From: Mantis religiosa
Lineage: Eukaryota > Arthropoda > Insecta > Mantodea > Mantidae
Reading direction: 5' to 3'
Assembly: GCA_030765055.1 (NCBI GenBank)
Contig: CM060951.1
Span: 53,394,922-53,458,921 of the forward strand
Length of the DNA: 64,000 bases
Shown: positions 12,813 through 25,332 of the stretch, piece after piece
Layout: each line of letters starts with the position of its first letter
Position numbering within the stretch: position 1 is the stretch's first letter
Made by a program: the position numbers and the translations under genes
Notes under the pieces: generated by a model
Seen by the model: only the letters and a program-made list of their open reading frames with translations
What the model was told of the DNA's origin: nothing
The model's database searches: none

Positions 12813-13105
12813 GGGTAGAGCCAGACTAAAAAATTCAATGTCATAGCCGGGATTTGAACCACGGATCTTCTGGTTTCCGTCCAGCCGCTCTAACCATTTG
12901 AGCTACTATGGCCAACGTGCCAACATGACATTAAATTCTCCAACTGACTCGTGTTTTTTCCGGTAAACCACTAGGAGTTCTCATAAACACATGAGACAAC
13001 TACCTTAATGGCGACTTAATATACTGTAACTACTTTAAGGCCCGGGCTTTATAGTTCGCAACACTATTAGGTACAATTAATGGAAATTAATTAATTAATT
13101 GTTCT
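12813..13105 (-). mobile_element. tRNA-derived SINE (family 1), unit 1 end
   Basis: Copy of the SINE at 2668-2959, with its tRNA-like part at 12840-12913. Its distal edge marks the junction between unit 1 and unit 2. Confidence 0.7.
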
Positions 13106-14355
13106 GGTTAATATTCTTAGGTTACCACTTCTGCTTCTGGTTCCGTTTCTGGCTTTGTTTTATGTTTCAGCCTCCTCATCTCCTTCCGTGATACTTACCT
13201 GTTTTGCCATCCTTGATTTTTCCGCCTCGTGCCAGCCCCACCCGGAGGATCCGGTGTGACAGTGACCTTCACGTTTGCCCCACGCTTTTTCTCAACCTCG
13301 GGAGAGTCGCCACGTGGGAGCTAGCTTCGCTTCTACTTCTTCGACTTCAAGCCACGTCATCCGTCTTTGCTTTGGTCACCCTTCCGTGACCTTCCTGGCT
13401 GTTGTAAGGCGTTCAGAGGACTAACCTGCTGCCCTTTGGTAACGTTTGGCCTCTGTTCACTTCTGCTCCTGAAAGACTTGCCGGCAGTGTTCTGCTCTCT
13501 ACGTCACGACTGTGTGTGCAAAAAGAGACAGTGTTCCCCGTGTAAGAGTGACGTATGGTATGTCACGGTTGTGAGGGTGAAAAAAAGGAAACTCAGTTTC
13601 ACACCTGCGCTCTACGTCACGACTGTGTGTGCAAAATAGAGACAGTGTTCTCCGTGTAAGTGTGACGTATGGTATGTCACAGCTGTGAAGGTGGAAAGAC
13701 TCAACAAGTGTACGCAATACTCATACTCATTGCTACCCAGGGCAGACTTTCTATGATGTTTGGTGCTCGTCCGACTCTCCTTGGGTTTCCTTCTTCGGGC
13801 TTCATCATTCCGGGGCCTGGAATGGCTTTCTTCCTTTCCTTGGTTTCTTTCAGCCTTTAATTTCTTTCCGTTTGGCTTCTCCACCCTGGGTTTCCGATGG
13901 GGAGGGGGTGTTTGTGTCGTTTGTTTCTCCCCGGCACATTTTTGATGCCCTTCCGGTTCGAGGGCGCTGCCGTCTTGTTGTTTTGGGCTTTCCGCCGTTT
14001 CTCTCTCTGGGGGCGCGGCGGTGCCCGAGGCTTCTTGGGTGGCTCCTTCGAACCGGGAGAGCAGTGTGTGTGCCTGGTTGGTGTCGCGTGGGCGTTTCTT
14101 AGGGTGAGTGATCCAATTCGGATTTCCCGATTTTTCTCTTAGGTTTTTTTTATATTTGGTCTTTTGGTGAGCCGTGTGTTTTTATGGGGCTCTTTCTCCC
14201 AGATTCGGGACCAGAAGTATATAGTTACCTTTATATGTCTGGTTGGTCTATGCAAAGTGTAGCAAAAGAACAAACGAGAAAATAAATCCATGTTAAGGTT
14301 CTGATAAAGGCGTATGATTTCAATTTAATCCCATGACCCTGGGTTGGCCCGCACA
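13106..14355. repeat. GC-rich segment at the head of tandem unit 2
   Basis: Second copy of the segment at 2960-4209, about 99% identical. It includes the 113-bp direct repeat (13497-13696) and the long Lys/Arg-rich minus-strand open frame ending at 13612. Confidence 0.6.
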
Positions 14356-14743
14356 ACCCTCAATAAAATTTATAATTTACTCTGTTTTCAGTGGAATCCC
14401 TTATTTTTCTATGTTATTTAATGCGACGAGAATGTGATTTTAAAGCGATATTTTTAGTGTAGGCAATAGATATATGACCTCATAATGAACAGCTTTATGG
14501 TACTTTACTCCCTTACTCCTTCTGAGAGCAAAGCACCCCACAAGATTTCCCGTCTATCCTACAATACTATGGCCTTCAACCCACACTGCAGATATTTGAT
14601 AGTGAAAGCAAATATGTGTAATTGGATAGTTAAGAAATGTTACCATGCTAAACTAAAATCATATCACCGCTAAGATAACCTAAACTGCAACAAACGAGGT
14701 TATCATACTAGAAAATGCACGCATTTTGCATAACATTGAGCTG

Positions 14744-14752
14744 CATAAAAAG
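14744..14752 (+). promoter_or_regulatory. TATA-like box of peptide gene 2
   Basis: CATAAAAAG, 87 bases upstream of the exon 1 ATG, unchanged from copy 1. The promoter therefore looks intact although the downstream splice site is altered. Confidence 0.45.
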
Positions 14753-14838
14753 TCTCGTCAATCAAAATGCTCTAGTCATTTCAACAGAATTAGTAGCAGA
14801 AAACTGAGTGTAGATTGAAACTACCAAAGAAGTCGTAA

Positions 14839-14883
14839 ATGAAGGATCTAATACTCTTAGTATTGTTTTTTGTTATGTTTGTG
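14839..14883 (+). CDS. Glycine-rich secreted peptide gene 2, exon 1 (signal peptide)
   Basis: Encodes MKDLILLVLFFVMFV, one Leu-to-Ile change from copy 1, followed by the same GTAAGT donor. The signal-peptide exon is intact. Confidence 0.6.
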
Positions 14884-16397
14884 GTAAGTTAATACTTTAT
14901 TTTGAACAAAACATACTTCAAGCATTTGTTTCAAGTTAAGAAAATCACGGAAGTAAAACAATTTTATTAAAAATAAATAAACTTCTATTACTTTCTCAAT
15001 CATATACGTGGCACCCTTTACGCAAGTTTATGTGCGCCTATTCTACACACCGTCAAAATCGAGGCTTCCAACAGAGTTCTGTTTCTCATCACTCTCGCTG
15101 TAGTGCTAGGATGATATATTTACGGCAGAACCAATAAAATGGGTTAATAGAAATGATATCCAAAAGAAAGAGAAGCGAATATTTCAGAAAATGCACTATA
15201 CTTTTAATATAACAGAAAGAACAGACCAAATACAGAACTGTTATAAATATTTAATTCAAGTCCGCCTAACGTTTAATACACAACGTTTACTATAAACCGG
15301 ATGAAAGATGAATTTTTTAAGCTATAAGTAATTTTCATGTACAATATTAGAACAATTTATTTTCGTAAGTAATGTTTATTGCAAATATATCTACAGAGCC
15401 TTATCTAAAAACGTTTGGGAATGAAATGTAAGCGTTATAATTTCGGGGCATTAAATTAAGCGCCAATTACTGATACAGTTACATAAAATCCTTGAGCTGG
15501 ACGAACATATATTGAAAATAAGAGAACGGGAGCCCAAGCTGCGACATATTTCATCCAACATTATACTATACAAACTAATTAAAGCACATGAATTTTACTA
15601 CTCTTGCATAGGAACCGAAATTTGCTCCTTAGCTGCATTCGTTCCGTTATTCTCAAATTCCCGATTTCACAGTAAAATAAGAAGCTTTCACCTAGTGTTT
15701 TGTTATTTTCTACAGTTATGGCACAATTCTGCGTGCTTATGGATAATCCCTGGTTAAAATCGATCCTAATGCTTTAGAACTCAGAAATCCTTCTCAAGTC
15801 CTCTCTGGGGACTCGTTGAAAAGTTAGCCTTACTTATGACTTTAAAAGAAAAATAAATGAATGTTGTATACATACGAAACTCCAAACTGAAGTTCTGGTA
15901 TGTCAAATTCCAGATATTTCCCTCTTCATGCACTGCCTTTATCATTGCCTCTACTGCTTATCTGTAGGAAGGACAGAACGTATTACATTTCCTTTCAAGA
16001 ATTGGGTATAGAATTCCATTCGATATAGAATACTTTTATGCTTCCTAAACATTTTTGGAGTTTGTATATACACCAGGTGGCCCAACTGCTCCATTTTTCA
16101 CCTATATAGAACCCCCTACGCCCTAAAAAACAGTTGCAGAACCAAAAGGAGCAAATCCTCTCTACAGTGAGGTCACCAAATTTTGTTCTTCTGCTAACTA
16201 CCAGAGACGGTTCCCAGGTTTGAACTACGGTGTGTCCTCCGTGATCACACACAAGAACAGTGTAAACTACCGAAAAGAAAGTATGTTAGAATATTTTCAA
16301 CTTTATTCACAGTGACCTTTATTTTCCAGGAAAAAACGTCACATCTCCTTCTGCAGCTATTGCCTAATGTTACGGACGGCACATTGTAAACCTGCGT

Positions 16398-16696
16398 GCC
16401 CGCCTCGGTAGCGCAGACGGTAGCATGTCTGCCTCACGTGTAAGGGGTCCCGAGTTCAAATCTCGGTAAGGGAGAGTTAACTGGATAAGTTTTTTCGGGG
16501 CTTTCCCTTATCCCGAAAGACGAATGTCGGCAACTCAAAGCTCTATGGCCCCTGGGCTCATTTGAGCATCATTTCATCAAATTCATTCATCGTCCGATAT
16601 GACTTAACGTTGGAGGACGTAAATTAAAAAAAAGCGGCGCCACAGAAGCAACGCCACGACGCGGAAACGTAATGCATTATTGCAATTTCTTCGATT
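16398..16696 (+). mobile_element. tRNA-Val-like SINE (family 2), intron of gene 2
   Basis: Same insertion as at 6252-6550, with a few substitutions. The tRNA-like head is at 16398-16471. Confidence 0.7.
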
Positions 16697-16719
16697 TACA
16701 TTATTATTAACTTTTTAAG

Positions 16720-17248
<529 letters not shown>

Positions 17249-17390
17249 GTGAGTAAGCTGTTTGTTATTGTCATCGACCTTGGTGTTGTAGATTGTGATA
17301 TGTCATGTAATTCTACTGCTACGCAGTGTACTTCTACGCAAATAAAGAACATTTACAATTTCGGCAAATTCAACTTTTAATTCCACGAAC
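17249..17390 (+). mobile_element. LTR-like 3' fragment, intron of gene 2
   Basis: Copy of 7771-7905. It differs at the array junction (GTGAGTAAG for GTCAGTAAG) and by a few substitutions. Confidence 0.4.
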
Positions 17391-18700
17391 CCACAAATTC
17401 AAATTATTATACATATCGTACATAGAGCATAGCGTACATATTCAAATATAGTTGAGCACTGTGATCGTTCGGTACTTATCCAAAGTAACCATTTTACAGT
17501 AAAAAAAAAAAAAAAAAAATCGTTATTCGTTCACTGCACACTTTCTTTCGGTTAAAAACATTAATCTGTTAATGACTTAGAACATTATTGCCTTCAAACT
17601 GGATTAAATCAATAAAACATATCGAAAATGTTTCTTCAGTACCTCCTGGTCATCAAAGTAATTTTCATCTTCTTATAAATGTAGTTAAAGTGCGGTGCTA
17701 GGACAATTCACTATAAGGATAACTATACCTTAAACTTTTATTGCACCTCCAGTTGTTTAGATAGCAGAAGACTACTCACTATTGTCAACTTGACCTTATG
17801 GTGGAATTCCTGGACATGGTTTCGTCCTCTCGATATCACGGCATCACAACTAATCGATCCAATTTCCCAATCGATGTAGACTCTTGTTTTTCATGTCTAA
17901 TTCTTTAATCGAATACTATTTGTCTTTGTCGTTTGTTACACAGCATCAATGTTTTCCATGACATTCATAATTTTGAAAGTTAGCAGGGTTAAGTAAACCC
18001 GTTTTATACAATATAGTGAAATTTATTTCTTACGGGGTCATTTGGAATTTTCTGGTCTTATTAAAGTATACTGATAGTTTTTCCGGTAGGTGAGTGATAG
18101 GACAGTTGTAACATATTTTATGACTAGCTGTTATGTATATCACAAATTCGGTCTGTGTGTATCGTAATCATAAGTTGTACAAGGGCAATATGCTGAGTGT
18201 GGCTCCAGGAACCGCTGTAGAAGTTAGGAACGCTGATCTAAAAGCGGGCACATCCTACTCATAGAATTAGAGAGTATTGAAAAGAAGAAATGATATAGGT
18301 GAGTTCCAATAATTTCGTTTTATTGAGTTTTCCCTCCAAAGACTACCATTATTGTTAGGAATTCCTTGAAAGAATGTTAAATTTATATCAAATTCCGAAA
18401 AATATATGCATGAGTGAAGTTACTCAGTATCATCAGCAGCATCGTTTGGGCTGTTCATCTCATCCTCCTTCTTCAAGCCCGGACTTCTCTCAAATCATAG
18501 TTTTATTTAGTTTTACGTAGGGGACCTCCAATATCGAATATTTGGGGTAGAGTCAACGCTCCTTTTATTACTTATTCTTAGAGTAGGAATGCGTTTTAGA
18601 GCAGGTTGAGTTTAAATCATTTTTCAACGAATAGCCCTGAATGTGCAGGTAATACACTTATTTCTGAAATTATCTTTTTTATTTCTGTAAATTCTGCAAG

Positions 18701-18942
18701 TTAGCGAATGCCACCCTCAAGGAGCTGGTAACGTTGGCACTGCCAGAGGCGGATTTGGGGGAATTTCTGGGTTCGGGTTTGGTGCAATCGGCCGTCCTGC
18801 GGGTAACGGCGGAGGTTCTGACAGCGGAAGTTCTGACGGCAGCGTAGGTGGTGCTAATGTCAATGCAGGTGGCCCTGGAGGTGGATTTGGATTTGGAAAT
18901 TTTAATGCACAAGATGGTACTGTTCCTGAAAGCGGAGTTTGA
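18701..18942 (+). pseudogene. Glycine-rich peptide gene 2, exon 2 with shifted splice acceptor
   Basis: Copy 1 has TTCTGCAG|GTTAGC at the acceptor; here it reads TTCTGCAAGTTAGC. The G of the AG at 18699 has become A, which destroys the original acceptor and creates an AG one base further on (18699-18700). Splicing there would drop one exon base and shift the frame. The product would then be LANATLKELVT... with no glycine-rich region, stopping at TAG 18845-18847, 63 residues in total. The original glycine-rich frame is otherwise fully preserved to the TGA at 18940-18942. The copy is therefore a very recent splice mutant: probably a pseudogene, or a gene making a different short secreted peptide. 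A cryptic acceptor elsewhere could restore the frame; I see no obvious one. Confidence 0.6.
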
Positions 18943-19046
18943 TTTAGAATGAATTCCATTGCCAAATACAGCGCTGGTGCCAAAGGCGATGTCGGGGTTA
19001 ACGGTGGTGGTGAAGATCAGGGTATGCGGTACTGGCGGAGGAAACA

Positions 19047-19052
19047 AATAAA
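19047..19052 (+). terminator. Polyadenylation signal of peptide gene 2
   Basis: AATAAA, 105 bases after the ancestral stop, as in copy 1. Confidence 0.45.
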
Positions 19053-21966
19053 TCGTCTATCGCATAAATTTAACATAATGAGATGAAGCTTTACATTGCA
19101 ATGATAACTAAACGAAGACTGTGTACGGATGCATGAGACAATCATTGTCAGCATTTTCTACATTTAAATATAATGGTAAAAAACTAACTGTACGTTTTTT
19201 GTAATACACCTGTCAAGAAATGCAGGTATAAAATCATTTACACCCAAAATCTTTATGATACAATATAATATGTACATAAGCACAGAGCAATATAAAACAC
19301 AAAAGATCGGAATATCTGATAAGGTATACAGTTGTACCACAATGTGTTAGCTGAAAATAAAAACGAAACGCAAATAAGTATAACACGTAACTTAACAACA
19401 CAATTATATAGCAAATATTCAATAGAATTTACGCAACTGCTTTTCTTTAACCCTTGTCTTACCTCTCCCTTGCTGTCAACAAGTGCAGAGTTAGTCCTCT
19501 TCATGCAGAAGGGATCGTGGTAAGTACTTTATCATTTTTACCTCTGTGCTGTTACACATGCACTACGTGGCACATTTCTTCTTCTTATAAGAAAGGTAGA
19601 TTTTTGTTTTCAAACATTTTCCCCAGTTATTCTAATCCAACAAATATAGTTACACTAATCATTTTGATTTACTTACTCATTAATACCTCCGATTTCAAGT
19701 TCCACGATGCTAACAAAGAAATCTTTCCCGGCGATTCACCCAATTGTTTGTCCCTATCCTTTAAGTGATTCTTATTCCTTCGCACGTAGTCATACGTACA
19801 GTTTCCGAACATTCTCTTAGTGCTCATATTCATGCTGAAATCTGGTAGTACATTTAGAAAGTAATCTTTCAGAACAGAGCACTGGATGCCTTTGGCATGC
19901 TAAAATCTAGCAGTACACTCGTTTAGTAATGTAACAAAGGACGAAACTATTTCACCCACTAACTCAATGTGGCTTTTACACAATTCATTTATTTGCTGTA
20001 ACCGTGACAATTACCAGAATGCTCTCACGCATGCTATAACTGCAGTCTCATCGACTTCTATTAGCCTTAGGCAGAACCCAGAGTCAATTCTTGGAACTGT
20101 GAGCGCAAGGTTACTATTATCTCTCCGTAACCTTGGAGTCCACGCGAACAGATGACGTCTGGCACAGAAACAAACTTATGTTGACGTCCAGTAGGTCACT
20201 GATACTGGTGCAACTAATAGATTAGAATGATATACAATGATAACAAGTCATTGTCAGTTGCACTATGGTGGACTGCCTTATAGTGGTAAGGCAAGAGGAA
20301 GCGGATTTGTCCTACACAATTATATCCTATTGTTCTAGGTGTACATTTAACTCACACGCAGCGTTTACTGAAGGAGGCTTACCCTTCACATGTCCTCAGC
20401 AAGCTGAGGAGATGTTAATTAAAAGTTAAATATCTTATATTGATTAAAACCATATGAATTAGAATAGAAGAAAACTTAAAAGAAGAAAAGGGAAAGAGAA
20501 TCATGGGCATAGCTGGGGTAAAAAGGGATAAAGGTACCTAAAAAGTGAAAAAGGTGCAGGAAAAGAAATGCCTCTTTTGGCAAAAGTAAACAAATCTCCG
20601 TACCATAGTATCTCTCTGAAGAGTTTAAATTTAACCTAAAAAATAAAGGTGCTCATCTAGAAATCCTAACTCTGGTTAACATCAATTGCTGCTTTAATTA
20701 CTCACTAGAATTCGATGTCATCATTATGGGTAAGTTGCCGATGAGTGCACAGTTCAGCAGATAAATAGAAGTCACATGTCAGTCATGACAATTTTTGGAA
20801 TTTTGGAAACGTTGTCACATAGTAACGAGTAGCTTTGCTTAGTCATTAAGAGAAACATTTTCATAATTATAGCATGGTGTTGTTTTGGGGTGTTTCATAT
20901 TTCACAAAGCAAATTTGGCAACATTTATGGTGCAGTGAATTGATACTTGGCACACTTTTTGGCTCGGAGAGAATCATTGAGTGGTAGATTCGCCAACCTA
21001 CTATTCCATGGAGTTAATGTCTTATGGATTCGGTCCTACAGTTTACTTTATTACCCTAGGTTTTTATTGCTCTTCCTTAGTTTACTATTAATTGATCAAT
21101 ATTGATGATACAAACACGATTTTCAATTTTCATAGACACTTCAGTTTCTTCAGTTTTTGGAAATACTATTCCTTGTGATAATTCTAGGTACTTATCGATT
21201 ATATTGATGGCACGGCAAGTGCCTCATAGCTCGCGAACTATGCAGAATTACGTAATGATTTTGGGTTTACGGAACAGTACCATATAACACTATAAAAAAA
21301 CTTATTTCTGGCAGATTTATCTAAAATTTTAGGCTGCCCTTGTTTCTAAATGTTTCAAACACAATTTAAAACTGAAGGAAGTACTGATTAAATAAGCAAA
21401 TATTGATATGCAACATGTCTTATTTCTTTTATTACCAATACTCGTAATGAATATGCATATCCATTTAAAGCACTGCCTGCTTTATTTATAGTATTTAGGA
21501 GACCACCTCGCATACTTAGAGTTATATATATATATATATATATATATTATGGCTACAGCCCTAAGAAAGAAACTATGAAGTGAGTGTATCTCAAGAGGTA
21601 CAAGCAAGAGAATTGCGCGTCAGAGCTAGAGCACTTGAACAATTGCAGAAACAACATCCGCGACATCTGTAACGGACTACCAATTGCCATAATGTACAAC
21701 CGAAAATTGAAAAAAACGATTGATTGAAAAACCGAGGTAAATAGCAAATTCATCTCAACATTCGTCTATTATCTACGAGGTCCCAGAGGTCTGTTCTTGT
21801 CGATCAGGGTTTTCCCCGCTCCGGGTGTCGTTTCTAGAGTATCCAAACAACCTTGCTGCTTAACCTGCAAGATGAAGTACAATTCAATGATCTGCAGGAA
21901 ACGATGTGGTAGAGACCATTGGTCCATTTCAATTACATTACCAAATTCTAAAAGGCTCTCTATGCA

Positions 21967-22282
21967 TACGAGGGTGGTCGAAAAAGTTTCCAACCTAAAA
22001 AGATACAAGACTTATTTTTTCAGTTTTTTTTTTCAACATAGTCTCCTCGTAACTCTACACGCTTCTCCCAGCGTTGGCTCCCATTGCTATAACCCGTCCA
22101 AATAGAACTCGGCGCTTTTCTCTGCAAAATAATTGTTCACAGAGGTGATTGTCTCTTCATTTGATAAAAATAGCTGTCCTGCGAGGGCAATTTTCAGATG
22201 ACGAAACAAAACAATGTCGCTGGGATCTAGATCTAGTGAGAAAGTCGGATGATCAAGTGGTTCAAACTGTAATTCGTGGAAG
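21967..22282 (-). mobile_element. mariner 3' fragment, unit 2 end
   Basis: Third copy of the C-terminal mariner piece. Here the N-terminal part of the same element is still present beyond the SINE cluster (23254-24280) in the same orientation. The two pieces meet at the coding motif for GLQ/ELQ, so they are one interrupted transposon. Confidence 0.8.
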
Positions 22283-22567
22283 GGTAGAGCCAGACTAAAA
22301 AATTCAATGTCATAGCCGGGATTTGAACCACGGATCTTCTGGTTTCCGTCCAGCCGCTCTAACCATTTGAGCTACTATGGCCAACGTGCCAACATGACAT
22401 TAAATTCTCCAACTGACTCGTGCTTTTTTCCGGTAAACCACTAGGAGTTCTCATAAACACATGAGACAACTACCTTAATGGCGACTTAATATACTGTAAC
22501 CACTTTAAGGCCCGGGCTTTATAGTTCGCAACACTATTAGGTACAATTAATGGAAATTAATTGTTCT
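22283..22567 (-). mobile_element. tRNA-derived SINE (family 1), first of a cluster of three
   Basis: tRNA-like part at 22309-22382, minus strand. This copy is nearly identical to those in units 1 and 2, up to the TTGTTCT where homology with them stops. Confidence 0.7.
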
Positions 22568-22925
22568 TTCACACTATCCTTATGGAGGACGCACTATGAA
22601 AGGGTTGAACCAGACTGAAAAATTCAATGCTATAGCTGGGATTTGAACCACGGAGCTTCTGGTTTCGGTCCAGCCACTCTAACCATTTGAGCTACTATGG
22701 CCAACGTGCCAACATGACATTAAATCCTCCAACTGACCCGTATTTCTCCCGGTAAACCACTAGGAGTTCTCATAAACACATGAGAAAACGATCTTAATGG
22801 CGACTTACTATACTGTAAGTACTTTAAGGCCCGGGCTTTACAGTTCGCACCACTATTAGGTACAATTAATGGAAATTAATTTTTCCTTCACACTAGGCGT
22901 GTGTAGGACGCACTATGAAAGGGTA
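22568..22925 (-). mobile_element. tRNA-derived SINE (family 1), second of the cluster
   Basis: Direct repeat of the preceding SINE with a period of about 315 bp. Its tRNA-like part is at 22629-22702. It is more diverged (for example GCTATAGCTGGG for GTCATAGCCGGG), so it is not a product of the recent tandem duplication. Confidence 0.65.
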
Positions 22926-23263
22926 GAGCCAGACTGAAAAAGTCTGAAGTCTGATAAAGTCCGAAAAGTCTGATAAAGCCCGGGCCTTAATGTACTTACA
23001 GTATAGTAAGTCGCCATTATGGTAGTTGTCTCATGTGTTTATGAGAACTCCTAGTGGTTTACCAGGAGAAACACGAGTCAGTTGGAGAATTTAATGGAAA
23101 GTTGGCACGTTGGTCATAGTAGCTCAAATGGTTAGAGCGGCTGGACGGAAACCAGAATATCCGTGGTTCAAATCCCGGCTATGGCATTGAATTTTGCAGT
23201 CTGGCTGTACCCTCTCATAGTGCGTTCTGCACACGGCTAGTGTGAAAGAACAATTAATTTCCC
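22926..23263 (+). mobile_element. tRNA-derived SINE (family 1), third copy, inverted
   Basis: The same SINE in the opposite orientation, with its tRNA-like part at 23112-23185 on the plus strand. Together with the second copy it forms a near-perfect inverted repeat with arms of about 300 bp and a short centre around 22926-22960 made of AAAGTCTGA-type repeats. It ends with GAACAATTAATTTC, the complement of the edge of the first copy, next to resumed mariner sequence. Confidence 0.65.
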
Positions 23264-24280
23264 TGTAATCCATTGATTTGGGCCATTCCAACCGCTGAGG
23301 TGTGAGACAGTGTGTTGTTTCGGTGAAACAGGATTTTCTTTTTCTGCATATGTGGCCGTTTTTCCGCAGGTCCTGCCTTCAGCTTGTCGAGTAATGATGC
23401 GTAGTATGCTCCTGTAATTATTTTTTCATGTTTTAAGATAATCAATTAAAATAACTCCATGACTCTCCCAAAACACAGTCGCCATCACTTTTCCAACCGA
23501 AAAGACAACTGATTTTTGCCTTTCTTGGAGCCGGTTCCCCCTTTGCAGTCAACTGTTTGATTTTTTCGGGCATACAATGGTGTACCCAAGTATCATTACA
23601 CAAGTAATTAATCGGCACCAAAGCTCGGATTTATTGCAACTAAACTGCGCCAACAGAGCGTTGAAAATGTTCATTCAAACACGTTTTCCGTCTTAAGTGA
23701 GCTAAAGAGCCACCCAAGTTGCGGACAGCTTTCTCATGTCTAAATATTGACTTGATATATCACAAACACGTTCTTTTGACCTGTTCATAGCCTCTGCTAT
23801 CTCTCTCGCTTTAATTTGGCGGTCGTCTAGTACCATTTGAGGAACTTTGGCAATGTTTATCGGTAGTTGTAGTTTTTCGACACCCGAACGTTCATCGCCT
23901 CCCAAGCTCTTACAGACACGTTTAAATTCAGCTGACCAAGATATCACTGAGGTGCAGAGTCCCCATACAGAGAATGCAAATCATTTTTGATTTGCGTAGG
24001 CATATTGCCTTTCAAAAACAAATTATTGATGACAGTTCGAGACTCGGTTTTGCCCATTTTCATTAAACCACTAATATCAATTCACTCCGAGGTAAATAGA
24101 AAATTCATCTCAACATTCGTCTAGGATCTACGAGGTCCCAGAGGTCTCTCCTAGTCTGCATAACAACTGAACGTCCAAAATAACTGAAACTTTGGTGAAA
24201 ATCTGTCAGCAAATGAACAACGAAATGCACTAGCTTTTATTTACGAGTGCTGCCATCTTCATATTGAGGTCGTAGAGCCT
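23254..24280 (-). mobile_element. mariner transposon, N-terminal part, decayed
   Basis: The minus-strand translation starts at 24063 (MKMGKTESRT, VINNLFLKGN). It runs through the helix-turn-helix region (REIAEAMNRSKERV, DMRKLSA) and the central region to LFHRNNTLSHTSA, where mariners have the second catalytic Asp in FHQDNAPAHTS (here Asn-Asn for Asp-Asn). Stops and frameshifts break it. The C-terminal third lies at 21967-22282, separated by the SINE cluster. A related copy with the same flanks lies at 32208-32957. Confidence 0.8.
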
Positions 24281-24804
24281 TAAAATTATTTTTCATACAT
24301 GGTAAATTGCAATATATGACTTATAATTGTAATACATTTTGCATTAAAGACCTACCAACTTAAAAGTTGCAATTTAAATGTTGGCTTTTTCCAATACACT
24401 TTATTTGTCAGTGCTGCTTACTGCTGACTATTATGTCGACCGTTCTCTAGAATTCAGGCCTTTCGCTATTGTGACACTCAACAGTTTTAGTATAAAATAC
24501 CAAGACATTTTTTCTTCTTGTATTTCTTCTTGACTTTGTTAATCACTTCAGACAACAAAATAATGATAAAGGTGTTGCATTAAAATAATATGATCTCATT
24601 AACCTCATTTTTTAGAAATAGTCTTAACATCCTTTAAATTGCTTTAAAAAATCTTTAGAATCAAACAGACGTTAATTGAGTTTCGAGCTTGCAAACTCTT
24701 GAGGTAGCCTTGACATTTATTTTCCTTAAATCACGAAACTGGGCATATTCATATAAGCATTTTGTGATTTTGGTGTCACAATCAGGTTGCGTTGAGGATT
24801 AAAG
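24281..24804. other. AT-rich flank of the mariner copy
   Basis: No gene seen. The first part, to about 24620, is homologous to 32960-33430 downstream of the other mariner copy, so the two mariners were duplicated together with their flank. Confidence 0.6.
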
Positions 24805-25193
24805 ACCCTCAATAAAATTTATAATTTCCTCTGTTTTCAGTGGAATCCCTTATATTCCTATGCTATTTACTACGACGAGAATGTGATTTTTAACCTATAT
24901 TTAAAGTGTAGACAATAGATATATGACATCATCATGAACAGCTTTAAGCTATTTTGCTCCATTAGACTTTCTGAGAACAAAGAACCCTACAGGTTTTCCC
25001 GTCAGTCCTACAATACTCTGGCCTTCAACCCACACTGTAGATATTTGATAGTGAAAGTAAATATGTGTAATTGGATAGTTAATAAGTGTTACCTCGTTAA
25101 ACTAAAAATCATATCACCGCTAAGATATCCTAAAATACAACAAACGAGGTTATCATACTAGACGATGCACACATTTTGCATAACACTGAGCTG

Positions 25194-25202
25194 CATAAAA
25201 GG
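25194..25202 (+). promoter_or_regulatory. TATA-like box of peptide gene 3
   Basis: CATAAAAGG at the same distance from the start codon as in copies 1 and 2, conserved despite divergence of the surrounding sequence. Confidence 0.45.
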
Positions 25203-25287
25203 CCTTGTCAAACAATATGCTCTAGTAATTTCAACAGAATTAGTAGCGAAAACTAAGTGTAGATTGCAACTACCAAAGAAGTCCTAA

Positions 25288-25332
25288 ATGAAGACTCTAA
25301 TTCTCGTAGTGCTGTTTTTGGTTATGCTTGTG
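25288..25332 (+). CDS. Glycine-rich secreted peptide gene 3, exon 1 (signal peptide)
   Basis: Encodes MKTLILVVLFLVMLV. Relative to copy 1 the changes are Asp to Thr and swaps among hydrophobic residues, so the signal-peptide character is kept. The GTAAGT donor is intact and in the same phase. Confidence 0.7.
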
